Positions 24,663 through 34,220 are shown, numbered from the stretch's first letter. The stretch: 64,000 bases of DNA from Paenibacillus sp. NAIST15-1 (GCF_001894745.1 NZ_BBYF01000002.1:620001-684000); one strand, 5' to 3'. Numbers and translations are program-made. The notes: a model not told the origin generated them from the letters alone.

Positions 24663-26582
24663 ATGTCAATTTGGGGTTATGTAGGATCCTCAATTTTGGG
24701 TGTTTCGGTTCTGCTCCTAGCGATGTTCGTTTGTTGGCGCTTGTTCCGTAACCCTAACAGACACACCTCTTATCCTACTAAGGATGAATGGACATGGGAC
24801 TTGCTGGATCAAACAGTGAAGGATACGTTTCTTGCATGGACGAGTGATCTGCCGCTGGATTTGTACCGTAATGAAGAAGAATATTCTCGTGAAATGAATC
24901 GGCGTGTTTCTCTCCGCAAAACTCTCCGTACATGCTGCAGTGGGGATGTCGCGGATAAAGAGTACATTAAGGAATGGATTGTGGATATGCTCAAAGAGCA
25001 AATTAAGCTCAGCAAAGGAAATTCCGAACAGTTATTACCGATAGATCGACCCGAGCTTTTAACTTCACAAGACAAATTTGATCTATTACTGTATGCCTTT
25101 AAAAAGCGGTACAGCTTCGATGCCTTGCATAGGTTAATCGATAAATATGGCTGGAGTGAGCGTAAACGCATACCGATGGCACAGGGTGTTCATCAAATGC
25201 ACGATGTAATTACGGAGGAAGATATCGATGCAGCATATCGGTTAGAAAGGCTTCAATTCAGTTGGGAGGATCGGATCTGGATAATCGCACAGCGGTTGTA
25301 TCAACGTTATAAGGGATTCTCTGTTATTGATGAGATACGCGACATGCGGATAGATGGTGTCTCAGGTGGTGTGAGTGGTATACCAGATGATGCTATGACA
25401 AGAGGGGACTGGCAGAGTCCAAACAAAGCTTCACCGGCAAAGAATCAAGGAGATTTAGTTGCTGGCGGCCTACAGCGGGCATGTGATAGTGTGTGGATCT
25501 TTTATAAGGGTAAGTCGATTCAACTCTCCTTCCTATCATTTGGATCGGAAGCTGAACTGCGGCGGGTATGCCACAACATATATAAATACCAGACACCCGG
25601 ATCATTAACGGAAGCGGACGGCTATCGGATCAATCATATGAAGGACGGGTCGCGTGTCGTTGTGCTGCGTCCGCCATTTGCAGAATCTTGGTCATTCTTT
25701 GTTCGTAAGTTTGATACGCAGGTTGTAACACTTCAGCAGCTCATACGAGACAAGAACGCTGAGCTTCCTACTGAATTGCTTCATTTCTTAATGCGAGGGG
25801 CGAGAGTGACCGCCATCACAGGTGCGCAAGGATCGGGGAAGACGACTCTGTTAATGGCATTAATTCAATCGATTTATGCGTTCTATCCGCTTCGAGTACA
25901 GGAACAGGCATTTGAACTGAATCTTCGTAAGTTATATCCCAACAGGAATATCCTTACGCTCCGAGAGACAGAGCGCATAGCGGGGCAGGCTGGTTTGGAC
26001 GTACAGAAGAAGACAGACGGAACTGTGCATATTTTAGGTGAGGTGGCAACGGATCCGGTTGCAGCTTGGATGGTACAGATGGCTCAAGTCGCGAGCCTGT
26101 TCACCGTCTTCACGCATCATGCCAAGACATTTCCTGATTTGGTGCTGTCGCTTCGGAACTCGTTGGTTAAGACGGGAATGTTCCATAATGAGTCGATAGC
26201 CGAGCAGCAGGTAAGCCAAGTGATTCACTTCGATGTTCATCTCTCTCGGGATGCCGAGGGCAAACGATATATTGAGCGCATTACAGAATGTATTCCACTT
26301 CTTAATCATAACGAAGGCGAAGAAATGATTGACACACAAAGTGATGCGAACATGACATGGGATCGCTATATCGAATCCTCGAAGCGTGTGCACCGACATA
26401 TGATGCGAACTCGAACCTTCACTTACCGAAATATTATCGAATATCATCAAGGCCGATATTACCTCGTGAACCCGATATCCGTGAACCAGAGAGAAGCGAT
26501 GGAAGCCGAAATGATTGCTGAGGATAAGCAACGATTCCGCGATTGGCTTGCTCAGGAGGGAGGATATTCGGTTGCTAGCTAG
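24663..26582 (+). CDS. tadA: TadA/CpaF-type secretion ATPase
   Basis: The 639-residue product is a type II/IV secretion ATPase. A short N-terminal membrane segment (about 7-27) is unusual for this normally cytosolic protein. A long linker domain follows. The ATPase core runs from about 255 to 570, with Walker A GAQGSGKTTLL (387-397), the Walker-B region HILGEVATDPVAA (about 456-468) and the His box FTVFTHHAKT. Such ATPases form hexamers that power pilus assembly or secretion together with TadB/TadC. It lies between TadZ-like and TadB/C-like genes, as in Tad loci. The last 11 bases overlap the next gene. The length exceeds the usual 400-480 residues because of the N-terminal extension. Confidence 0.88.
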   Translation: MSIWGYVGSSILGVSVLLLAMFVCWRLFRNPNRHTSYPTKDEWTWDLLDQTVKDTFLAWTSDLPLDLYRNEEEYSREMNRRVSLRKTLRTCCSGDVADKEYIKEWIVDMLKEQIKLSKGNSEQLLPIDRPELLTSQDKFDLLLYAFKKRYSFDALHRLIDKYGWSERKRIPMAQGVHQMHDVITEEDIDAAYRLERLQFSWEDRIWIIAQRLYQRYKGFSVIDEIRDMRIDGVSGGVSGIPDDAMTRGDWQSPNKASPAKNQGDLVAGGLQRACDSVWIFYKGKSIQLSFLSFGSEAELRRVCHNIYKYQTPGSLTEADGYRINHMKDGSRVVVLRPPFAESWSFFVRKFDTQVVTLQQLIRDKNAELPTELLHFLMRGARVTAITGAQGSGKTTLLMALIQSIYAFYPLRVQEQAFELNLRKLYPNRNILTLRETERIAGQAGLDVQKKTDGTVHILGEVATDPVAAWMVQMAQVASLFTVFTHHAKTFPDLVLSLRNSLVKTGMFHNESIAEQQVSQVIHFDVHLSRDAEGKRYIERITECIPLLNHNEGEEMIDTQSDANMTWDRYIESSKRVHRHMMRTRTFTYRNIIEYHQGRYYLVNPISVNQREAMEAEMIAEDKQRFRDWLAQEGGYSVAS

Positions 26583-28608
26583 CAGCTTATTACTATGGAT
26601 TGCAAGCGGGGCAATAGCTGTCTCTTTCATGTTATGGATGTTGTCTAGAAAGTTAATGTCGACTGGGATTGCTGAGAATAGGTTACGTACCCATGGAAAT
26701 CAGAATGGAGTTAAGGCTCTCACACAATTGTATAAAAAACTGCTGAGGGATGTCTATCGTTGGAGCTTGAGAGTTCCTATGCTAAAAAAGAAGACGGCGT
26801 CACTCCGCCAACAGCTTGCACCGTTATACAGTTATGACGAGTGGCTATTGCGTGAGCGAACAGCCTCCATACTGCTAGGGAGTGGAATAGCGATTCTCAT
26901 TGCGCTCTCAATATTCGTCTCCTTCGATCAAAATCTGCTGTCATGGATCATGCTTATTGTTGTACTTAGTGTGGCGGAAAGTCTATATCGTGACGTTATG
27001 ATCACACGTGCCGAAGTGAAGCTTCTTCATTTATCATCCATGTCGATTGGGCATATGAGACATGCCTATCATCGGTACAAGATGGTGGATGCTGCACTAG
27101 AAGATACGATTGAATGCTCGCACCCGATGCTCGCACCACATTTACAGCGTATTGCGAAGTTGATTAGCGATCCCGATTCCGATTCCGCTATGGCTGCTTA
27201 TGAGGAGGCAGCTCCGAATCGTTATTATAAGATGCTTGGAGGCTTATCCAAGTTGGTAGCTGAGTATGGTGATCCGAAGGGAACAGATGGTTCTTCCTAT
27301 TTGAAGGGACTTGCCATGATTGTTCGTGAAATGCAAACGGAGCTCGTTATGCGTGCACGACTCGATTATCTGCTTGGGGGATTAAAAGCAATTGCCGTTA
27401 TTCCCGTCCTATTCACAGATCCACTGGAAAGGTGGGCGACGACCTATTTTCCATCTATGGAATTGTTTTATCATTCGAAGCTTGGTTGGTGTCTGCAACT
27501 AACAGTTTTCTGTTCCGTCTTGATGTGCCATCGCATATTACAACAGCTTCATTGGAGAAGCGCGATGGCTGAGGATCAATCACAGCGCACTGGGTGGATC
27601 AGAAGATTGCTGGAGCAGCGAATCATTCGAAGATTACTGGATGTCTGGGTGAACAGTAGGCAGATCGAGTCGCTGAAGCGTGCTCAGCGCTTATTACATG
27701 AAGCAAACGAATCGATGACCTTAGGGCATTTCTATGGCCATCGCTTCATACAAGCGATCGTAACTTGTGGAATCTGCTTTGTGTTAATTGTTTCATTGCA
27801 CTTGGGATCTACGCAATGGATATGGAATCAGCTGAATACCAAATCGCTAGAAGCGGGACTAAGTATGGAGTTAACTAAGCAATGGATACTAAGTTCCAAC
27901 CCAGAGACAGACAATCACGGACTTCAACTCGCTCTGAAAACTGCGATCTTGAAGGAACACCCAGACTGGAGCTATCAACGAATCGAACAATCGACGAAGT
28001 CGCTCGTACCACTTGCTATTTATCATCGAGAGATGAGAGTTTCATGGTGGGAAGTTCTGCTTCCATTCACCGTTGGGTGGGGTGCATATTATGCATTTGT
28101 TATGATTCTGCGGATCCGTATTCGGATTCGACATTTGGATATGCGTACAGAGATCAGTCAAATGCAGTCTCTTTGCATGCTGCTGCGTGCTTTCGAGCGG
28201 ATGACGGCAGAATCGATGGTGGAGTGGATGAGTCGCTGCACGATTTTGTTCCGTCGCCCTTTACAAATATGTCTGCTTAATTGGGAGAGCGGTACGGATC
28301 ATGCGCTTCAACAACTGCGAATCCATGCGCCATATCCAGACTTCGTCAGGCTTGTGGACAAGCTGGAGCTAGCCCACAATCATATTCCGCTTAATGAGGC
28401 GTTCGATGATGCAGAGCAAGACTGGTTCTATGAACAGGATATGCTTAGACAGCATTATGAGACAAGTATCGAAGCCAAAGCAGGCTGGGGAAGGTGGCTG
28501 GGGTTCGCTCCGATGTATACCTTAATTTTTTTGTATCTCGTGGTACCCCTTGTATGGATGAGCGCAGAGCAAATGCGTTCTTCCTTTGAACAAATCCAAT
28601 CTCTATAA
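26572..28608 (+). CDS. TadB/TadC-like membrane protein (long, possibly fused form)
   Basis: The 678-residue product has membrane segments near residues 2-20, 105-143, 265-283, 305-325, 405-425, 500-525 and 645-668, with two cytosolic regions between them. That spacing resembles two GspF/TadB-TadC units joined head to tail, since each is normally about 300 residues. The TTG at 26572 was picked because GGAGGGAGG ends eight bases upstream; an in-frame ATG at 26515 lies inside the ATPase gene without a ribosome binding site. TadB and TadC form the membrane platform for the TadA ATPase. The sequence is divergent, so the fusion idea should be tested by structure prediction. Confidence 0.74.
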   Translation: MLASSLLLWIASGAIAVSFMLWMLSRKLMSTGIAENRLRTHGNQNGVKALTQLYKKLLRDVYRWSLRVPMLKKKTASLRQQLAPLYSYDEWLLRERTASILLGSGIAILIALSIFVSFDQNLLSWIMLIVVLSVAESLYRDVMITRAEVKLLHLSSMSIGHMRHAYHRYKMVDAALEDTIECSHPMLAPHLQRIAKLISDPDSDSAMAAYEEAAPNRYYKMLGGLSKLVAEYGDPKGTDGSSYLKGLAMIVREMQTELVMRARLDYLLGGLKAIAVIPVLFTDPLERWATTYFPSMELFYHSKLGWCLQLTVFCSVLMCHRILQQLHWRSAMAEDQSQRTGWIRRLLEQRIIRRLLDVWVNSRQIESLKRAQRLLHEANESMTLGHFYGHRFIQAIVTCGICFVLIVSLHLGSTQWIWNQLNTKSLEAGLSMELTKQWILSSNPETDNHGLQLALKTAILKEHPDWSYQRIEQSTKSLVPLAIYHREMRVSWWEVLLPFTVGWGAYYAFVMILRIRIRIRHLDMRTEISQMQSLCMLLRAFERMTAESMVEWMSRCTILFRRPLQICLLNWESGTDHALQQLRIHAPYPDFVRLVDKLELAHNHIPLNEAFDDAEQDWFYEQDMLRQHYETSIEAKAGWGRWLGFAPMYTLIFLYLVVPLVWMSAEQMRSSFEQIQSL

Positions 28609-28626
28609 CAAAGGAGTGTTTAAAGT

Positions 28627-29097
28627 ATGAATAATGCCCAATCTGCATTGAAGGTGGCAGCAGGAATTTTTCTTACCATTGCGCTAATTACGATTGTTGT
28701 GTTGTTGTTCGTTAGTGCGCAGGAAGCGACAAAAACGGCTCAAAATGAATTTTCATCGATCCAGACAGAGTTAAGCAAGGCATCATTTACGGTTTATGAT
28801 AATACCTCGGTTAGCGGTTCTCAGGTCATTAATGCAATACGTAAATTTTTCAAGCAAGATCAATTCGGGATTCGTGTTGTAACTGGTAAAAATCGTGCAG
28901 GAAAATCGGATGGAAATCATTATGGATATTACGTGCTGCCGAACGGTGAGATTGCGGGGAACAATCGAAATGACAGTATAGATTTGGCATTGAATGAATC
29001 ATCTGATAACTACGTGAATCCTAGCGGAAAGTTTAAAGCAAAGCTAATCGTGGACTCCAGCAACGTTACAAGAGGGATTGTATTTGAACAGCAGTAG
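28627..29097 (+). CDS. Pilin-like single-span protein (Tad locus)
   Basis: The 156-residue product has a short N-terminus, one hydrophobic helix (about residues 9-31) and an extracellular domain that begins with an amphipathic helix (AQEATKTAQNEFSSIQTELSK). This is the layout of pseudopilins, although the canonical processing motif of Flp or TadE prepilins is not clear. The C-terminal part contains SGSQVINAIRKF and YYVLPNGEI. AAAGGAG precedes the ATG. It is the first of four small genes after the Tad machinery, all with one N-terminal span. I assign it by context and topology, not by homology. Confidence 0.66.
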   Translation: MNNAQSALKVAAGIFLTIALITIVVLLFVSAQEATKTAQNEFSSIQTELSKASFTVYDNTSVSGSQVINAIRKFFKQDQFGIRVVTGKNRAGKSDGNHYGYYVLPNGEIAGNNRNDSIDLALNESSDNYVNPSGKFKAKLIVDSSNVTRGIVFEQQ

Positions 29098-29196
29098 GAT
29101 TTGGGGTGTCACCCTGAGTTTTCTTATATACATATCTCCACTGTGGAATTTTGGGAAACTTATATTTTGACATCAGTGCTTGAAAAGGGAGGCAGT

Positions 29197-29571
29197 ATGC
29201 ATAATGCGAGTCGAATAGCTGAACTAGCAGTAGCATCGATACTGTTTTTGGTCGCATTGACGGGGGCCTTACAACTCATTGGAAGTACGTCCTATACGAT
29301 TCGACAAGTAGATCATGCCAATCAAGTGAAGGATCGGAATGTTCGATCTACGATGGAGCCTATACGATCTAAGCCATTAACGGGAGCTGATGTCATTCTA
29401 TTTATCAGTCAGTTGAGGGAGAATGTTGAGCTTGAGGTTGAAGGCATGAGCGTCAAATCTACAATCCTCCTTGAGGATATTCAGTTCAATTCGATATCAC
29501 GAACGAAACAATATCATCTTCATATCGAACGAAATGACGATGGCGACATCCGTAAAATGATCTTCAGGTAG
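29197..29571 (+). CDS. Small single-span protein (Tad locus)
   Basis: The 124-residue product has one N-terminal hydrophobic helix (about residues 8-32) and a short extracellular part with ITLL-type beta strands and an Asp/Arg-rich tail. The ATG at 29197 has GGGAGG four bases upstream. An in-frame upstream GTG or ATG near 29101 would add 32 residues of non-family sequence. It resembles a minor pseudopilin by topology only. Family not recognised. Confidence 0.62.
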   Translation: MHNASRIAELAVASILFLVALTGALQLIGSTSYTIRQVDHANQVKDRNVRSTMEPIRSKPLTGADVILFISQLRENVELEVEGMSVKSTILLEDIQFNSISRTKQYHLHIERNDDGDIRKMIFR

Positions 29572-29582
29572 GAGGTAGCGGA

Positions 29583-30134
29583 TTGGGCAATGCAGTGGTT
29601 AAGCTGCTTGGTGTGATGATAGGAGTGCTGCTGCTCTTTCTTTACCCGATATTAGAATCATATCAGCAGCAGGATGACCTAGCTGCGATGTATGTGCAGC
29701 GAAGTGCATCTACATTCTCAGATGCCGTAAGGGATAAGGGAGTGATCACTCCTGTCATGTGGAATGATTTTATGGCGGAAATTGAGAAGACAGGTAATGT
29801 ATATGATGTGGTTGTTGAGCATTATGAGAAAAAGTATGATCCGATCTATAGGGATCCCGTTCAAGTCAATACATTTACTGGGGACTTTCTAATCCGTTAC
29901 CAACTAAACAATAAAGTGATGCTGATGGAAAAGCTGTTTCCGGGAGATGGACAATCTGTTGAATCTCCGTCCCGTACGCATAAGCTGAGCATTGGAGATT
30001 ATTTCTATGTGTCCGTAAGCAATACGAATCGAACACGTGCGACCATGATTTTGGACTGGCTGACAGGCTCATTTGGCCCAACTGAACGGATTCACATTCC
30101 TGTCGGAGGAATGGTACGAAATGAAAGTAGTTAA
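29583..30134 (+). CDS. Single-span protein (Tad locus)
   Basis: The 183-residue product starts at a TTG, with AGGAGGTAG upstream. It has a hydrophobic N-terminal helix (about 8-26) followed by a helical and beta-rich extracellular domain (for example TFSDAVRDKGVITP and IGDYFYVSVSN). This resembles TadE/TadF-type pseudopilins in layout. It overlaps the following gene by 14 bases. I do not recognise a specific family. Confidence 0.62.
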   Translation: MGNAVVKLLGVMIGVLLLFLYPILESYQQQDDLAAMYVQRSASTFSDAVRDKGVITPVMWNDFMAEIEKTGNVYDVVVEHYEKKYDPIYRDPVQVNTFTGDFLIRYQLNNKVMLMEKLFPGDGQSVESPSRTHKLSIGDYFYVSVSNTNRTRATMILDWLTGSFGPTERIHIPVGGMVRNESS

Positions 30135-31095
30135 ATTTTCAATACTCTTTGTTCTGATCTGTTTCCCTTTGTTTTGGGTGAATAAGCTACAAGCAAGAGA
30201 GGAAGCGAGCAAGCTGCAGCTTGAACTGAAGTATAATGACGCTATGAATCAAGCCGTTGATGATGCAGCCCGTACACTGCAGATATCTGCTGTGTGGAAG
30301 GAAACGGAGGAAGGATATGAGTCACAGAAGCGGCTGGAACTGCGTCGTAATGATGCGATTAATTCATTCTTTATGACGTTATTTCTTAACTTTGGTTTAT
30401 GGAATGAGGAGAAAGAGCAGGATGAATTGAAGCGATATATTCCGGTGATTGCAATCATTGGCTATGATGGTGTTGATATGTATGCTGAGGATGAATATAT
30501 CGGCCAAAATGGTGAATCCCAGATGCAGCATGTATGGAAGCCGAAGTTGCCTTATGGGTTTATGGATCAAGGTGGAAATGTGATCGGATTTACGTTAGAT
30601 GATTATATTACCGTGTATCGTCCATCATCGGGGAGCTGGCTTGCAGGATATCAACGGGAGTTAAAAAGCACGGCTGCAGATGTTCCGATACTACAGGATG
30701 ATCAGTTATTTGATGCGGTAAGACGTACGACAATCGTAGATACCATTCAACAAGCGCTGGCCAACACCATCAATGAACACAACGAACGGGCTTTACGAAA
30801 TGGTGTCTCCTATACGTTCACCTTGCCTTCCATTTCAGATGAAGAATGGCATAATACCATCAACGACGTGGGTGTTATGGCCTTCATACAAGGTTTGCCT
30901 TTAGGCTATTCTTCGTATAATCATTATGCTCTCGGCGGCTCACGGCTGCTTAAGAGAAACAATTATCATGGCGTAATCATGAATGGCATTAAGTATGCAT
31001 TCCCCGAAAAATGCGCTCCATCGAATGCTTTGGAATCCTATCATTCAGCAGCTGATGCGGCCAAACAAGGATATTTTTTGAAATCATGTCCCTAA
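30121..31095 (+). CDS. Single-span protein with large extracellular domain (Tad locus)
   Basis: The 324-residue product starts with ATG, with GGAGG upstream inside the previous gene. One N-terminal membrane helix (about residues 3-18) is followed by a helical region (KLQLELKYNDAMNQAVDDAARTL) and a large extracellular domain with no recognisable motif. The position and topology match the last pseudopilin or surface component of a Tad operon. It is followed by a weak terminator. Function is unknown. Confidence 0.68.
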   Translation: MKVVKFSILFVLICFPLFWVNKLQAREEASKLQLELKYNDAMNQAVDDAARTLQISAVWKETEEGYESQKRLELRRNDAINSFFMTLFLNFGLWNEEKEQDELKRYIPVIAIIGYDGVDMYAEDEYIGQNGESQMQHVWKPKLPYGFMDQGGNVIGFTLDDYITVYRPSSGSWLAGYQRELKSTAADVPILQDDQLFDAVRRTTIVDTIQQALANTINEHNERALRNGVSYTFTLPSISDEEWHNTINDVGVMAFIQGLPLGYSSYNHYALGGSRLLKRNNYHGVIMNGIKYAFPEKCAPSNALESYHSAADAAKQGYFLKSCP

Positions 31096-31156
31096 TGCTA
31101 TTTCAACTTAATAGGGGTCTTTGCTGTAATACATATCGCAAAGCGACGTTTTAATG

Positions 31157-31190
31157 AGCCGTCCTGAAAACAGCAGGGCGGTTGTTTATT
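31157..31190 (+). terminator. Probable terminator of the Tad-like operon
   Basis: CCGTCCTG and CAGGGCGG form an eight-pair stem with one G-U pair, followed by TTGTTTATTTT. Confidence 0.7.
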
Positions 31191-31362
31191 TTACTGTAAA
31201 TTTGCTGGGGCTGCTTCTGATTCACAAATTTAAACGCAGTTTGCACAATAATAAGATTATGTAAATCTATTGCTTCAATTCGGATGGTACCTCATCATAT
31301 AAGAAATGAAGGAACAATGAAGATATATTCGTGCGAAATAGAAGAGGAGTAACAGGAATCGG

Positions 31363-32586
31363 ATGAGAACCTATTGGCATGGAGTTAGAGAAACATTTGT
31401 GACCGCATTGCGGCTAGGATTGACTTCTTTTGGAGGGCCGGCTGCGCATATAGGCTACTTTCATAAAACCTATGTACAGCAGTTGAAATGGTTAGACGAT
31501 CAGCAGTTTGCTGAATTGCAGGCGATTAGTCAAATGCTTCCCGGCCCATCCAGCAGCCAACTTGGAATTGGAATAGGTATGAAGAGAGCTGGATGGCTTG
31601 GAGGGGCGATGGCGTGGTTGGGCTTTACGCTGCCGTCTGCTTGTCTGCTTGCCTTATTTGCCTTCGGAATTAGTTGGCTGCCCAATCAAGATCCTGGGTG
31701 GCTGCAAGGATTGAAGCTTGCGGCAGTTCCGATTATTATTCAGGCGTTATGGGGAATGAATAAACAATTGACACCTGACGCGCTTCGAAGAACGATCGCA
31801 ATTGTTGCCGCAATCCTATCCCTTCTTCTTATCGGCGTTTACGGACAGCTCCTTATTATGGGGGGGGCACTTGCTGCAGGTGTCGTCCTATTCCGAAATC
31901 GGGCGGAAAATAGCGAACCAGCGATCAGGACCAATCAAAACCAATATGAGTGCATTGAAGAAGGGAAGTCAAACATTTCACGTACATTTGCAAAATGGAT
32001 GACTCTGTTATTTTTCGGACTGCTTATCGGGTTGCCAATGCTGGCGTATTATATACCAAGTGTAGTGACACAGCTTATGGAAATCATGTATCGTACCGGG
32101 TCAGCGGTGTTCGGTGGCGGACATGTTGTTCTTCCTGTACTGAAGCATGAACTGATGACGGCAGGGTTGCTGGATGATTCTTCACTGCTCGCAGGGTATG
32201 GGGCAGCACAAGCAGTACCAGGGCCTTTGTTTACATTTGCAGCATTTGTAGGTGCTTCTATTCATTCAGGTGGATTTGGAATCGTTCTTGCCATCGTTGC
32301 TACTTTATTTATTTTTCTCCCTTCTTACCTGCTAATGGGGGCAATACTCCCTTATATGTCGCATGTTCGGCAATGGAGAAGTGTTCGGGCAGCTTTTCAA
32401 GGGATCAATGCCGCTGTTGTAGGGTTGCTGCTTGCAGCACTTTACGATCCTGTCCTCACAACATCGGTAACGAGTCCGATTCACATGTGTATCGTGCTAA
32501 TTGGTATATTATCACTAATTGTATGGAGGCAATCGCCCTGGATTACCGTTCTGCTGTCAGCCATGCTAGGTATACTGTTGTTGTAA
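31363..32586 (+). CDS. chrA: ChrA-type chromate transporter
   Basis: The 407-residue membrane protein belongs to the chromate ion transporter (CHR) family. The N-terminal half contains FVTALRLGLTSFGGPAAHIGYFH, WLDDQQFAELQAISQMLPGPSSSQL and a following hydrophobic pair. The C-terminal half repeats the pattern as MYRTGSAVFGGGHVVLPVL and GAAQAVPGPLFTFAAFVG. This two-domain duplication is typical of long CHR proteins. They expel chromate or possibly sulfate-like oxyanions, but some members have other substrates. The start is ATG with a modest ribosome binding site. It converges on thiN and ends at a shared terminator. Confidence 0.9.
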   Translation: MRTYWHGVRETFVTALRLGLTSFGGPAAHIGYFHKTYVQQLKWLDDQQFAELQAISQMLPGPSSSQLGIGIGMKRAGWLGGAMAWLGFTLPSACLLALFAFGISWLPNQDPGWLQGLKLAAVPIIIQALWGMNKQLTPDALRRTIAIVAAILSLLLIGVYGQLLIMGGALAAGVVLFRNRAENSEPAIRTNQNQYECIEEGKSNISRTFAKWMTLLFFGLLIGLPMLAYYIPSVVTQLMEIMYRTGSAVFGGGHVVLPVLKHELMTAGLLDDSSLLAGYGAAQAVPGPLFTFAAFVGASIHSGGFGIVLAIVATLFIFLPSYLLMGAILPYMSHVRQWRSVRAAFQGINAAVVGLLLAALYDPVLTTSVTSPIHMCIVLIGILSLIVWRQSPWITVLLSAMLGILLL

Positions 32587-32617
32587 GCGGTGATGTAAAG
32601 ATTATTTACAAATAAAA

Positions 32618-32678
32618 AATACGCCATTCGAACGTTCGCAGGTAGTTACATCATTGAACGATTGAATGGCGTATTCCT
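32618..32678. terminator. Bidirectional terminator between chrA and thiN
   Basis: AATACGCCATTC and GAATGGCGTATT flank a 34-base loop. Poly-A precedes the first arm and T-rich sequence follows the second, so it can work on both strands. Confidence 0.82.
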
Positions 32679-32720
32679 TTTACGAATGACACTTTGACAG
32701 AGATTGAAATCCACTTTATA

Positions 32721-33389
32721 TTAATCGCGACTGCAAATAATTAAGAGGTAGCCTTCTCGCACACGAACCGAAGCAGTATCACCGTCATCCCATTCGTTGC
32801 TTATTCCTAGGGATTGTCCAATCTGCAGGGTTGCATCATAAAGCGGGTACTTAAATCCAGTTAACGTAATACCAGTTACTGTTGAGCTCAGTGGCAGCAA
32901 TGATACATACGGGAAGGAATTCGTCTGTAATGTAACACTCGAATTCGTTAGCATAATGATATTGTGTTCGTCAACGATTTGACACTTAATTCCTTCATCG
33001 ACGGCTTTGCGCAATAAATGAATATTAGACAGCGTATGATCAAGTCTCGTGCCGGTTACGCCGAATAGCGTAATTTGCGTTGGTTTCATTGCGAGAGCAT
33101 GATTGAAAGCAAGTTCGGTGTCGGTATAATTTTTATCGACGGCGTCACAATCCATGTATTTCCGGCTCGAAGCGCGGATATGCTCCCGTTCATCCTCTGT
33201 TACGGAGTCGAAATCTCCTAAGGCCTGATCGGGAATAATGTTGTGCTGTACCAGATAGAGAGCTCCTCGATCAGCGCCGATGATGTAATCCATCGTACGA
33301 ATCTGGTCTGCTATTTTCTCGGAAATGGTTCCACCCGCTACAATGGCAATATGAGCGGGTGTTGAAGTAACCTGTTGATCGTTTGACAA
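32721..33389 (-). CDS. thiN: Thiamine pyrophosphokinase
   Basis: The 222-residue enzyme transfers pyrophosphate from ATP to thiamine, yielding thiamine diphosphate. The signature motifs are GADRGALYLVQ, LGDFDSVTEDE and KNYTDTELAFNHAL, with LFGVTGTRLDHTLSNI. The Asp residues of DRG, DFDS and TDTE bind metal and substrate. The start is TTG with AAGGAAGG nine bases upstream. It is transcribed alone, with chrA converging. The product supplies the cofactor of the pyruvate dehydrogenase E1 enzyme encoded nearby. Confidence 0.93.
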   Translation of the reverse strand: MSNDQQVTSTPAHIAIVAGGTISEKIADQIRTMDYIIGADRGALYLVQHNIIPDQALGDFDSVTEDEREHIRASSRKYMDCDAVDKNYTDTELAFNHALAMKPTQITLFGVTGTRLDHTLSNIHLLRKAVDEGIKCQIVDEHNIIMLTNSSVTLQTNSFPYVSLLPLSSTVTGITLTGFKYPLYDATLQIGQSLGISNEWDDGDTASVRVREGYLLIICSRD

Positions 33390-33605
33390 CGTTATGACCT
33401 TCCTTTATATCGCAATGAGTATGATGACAAGTTGAATCCCTCCCATTATATCGAAATTTGAATGGGGAACCAAATAAATATATCCATTTGCAATAAATAA
33501 AGACTGCCGATACAATAAGTGAATCTTAACAGGATATACACCTTACATAATGAAACACTAAGTAAGGCAAGAAGCTATGGTATATAGAAAAGGGAGGAAT
33601 GTTAC

Positions 33606-34100
33606 GTGGCTGAAAGTACGAAGGTGAACGTGTTGTTCGTATGCCTGGGAAATATATGCCGTTCTCCTATGGCTGAAGCTGTATTCCGTGAGCAAGTGGA
33701 GCAAGCAGGCTTAGATCAGGTGATTCAGGTGGATTCAGCAGGTACAGGAGATTGGCATATAGGTCATCCTCCGCATGAAGGAACTCGCAAGCTATTGGAC
33801 GAACACGGGATTACTTATGAAGGGATGAGAGCACGACAGCTTCATCCGACAGATTTTCAAACCTATACGTACATCGTATGTATGGATCCGAGCAACGAAC
33901 AAAATGTGCTGGCGTGGGAAGGCTCGGACAACAGAACATCTGAAGTTCTGCGATTTATGACTTTGCTTCCTGAAGAGAACCTGGAAGAGGTGCCTGATCC
34001 GTACTATACAGGCAATTTTGAAGAAGTATATCGTTTAGTTCAAGCAGGGTGTGTACGATTGTTAGAGCGGATTAAAGAGAAACATCCTTTGATGTCATAA
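33606..34100 (+). CDS. Low-molecular-weight protein tyrosine phosphatase
   Basis: The 164-residue enzyme has the phosphatase loop VCLGNICRSPMAE (nucleophile Cys13, Arg19) and the general-acid motif VPDPYYTGNFEEVY. The layout, with the active site at the very N-terminus, is that of the small PTP family (YfkJ/YwlE-type). YwlE relatives act on protein arginine phosphate; this one has Ile17 in the C-x5-R loop, as in tyrosine phosphatases, so the tyrosine class is favoured. GGGAGG precedes the GTG start by a few bases. It is bounded downstream by a strong terminator shared with the convergent esterase gene. No tyrosine kinase gene is visible nearby. Confidence 0.93.
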   Translation: MAESTKVNVLFVCLGNICRSPMAEAVFREQVEQAGLDQVIQVDSAGTGDWHIGHPPHEGTRKLLDEHGITYEGMRARQLHPTDFQTYTYIVCMDPSNEQNVLAWEGSDNRTSEVLRFMTLLPEENLEEVPDPYYTGNFEEVYRLVQAGCVRLLERIKEKHPLMS

Positions 34101-34119
34101 AAAATTTATGGGTTTGATG

Positions 34120-34160
34120 AAAAGTAGTGACATACATCCTTGTATGCCACTACTTTTTTT
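34120..34160. terminator. Bidirectional terminator between phosphatase and esterase genes
   Basis: AAAGTAGTG-A-CATACA pairs with TGTATG-C-CACTACTTT around TCCT and runs into T residues on the plus strand. Confidence 0.88.
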
Positions 34161-34220
34161 ATGTTTAATAGGGGTGTTCCTCATCAATGCTTGTATGCTC
34201 ATATGGAAATGGACAAGCAG

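Noticed and set aside
32628-32637. CGAACGTTCG resembling an SOS box
   Set aside because: It lacks the four-base spacer of GAAC-N4-GTTC and lies inside a terminator loop between convergent genes.
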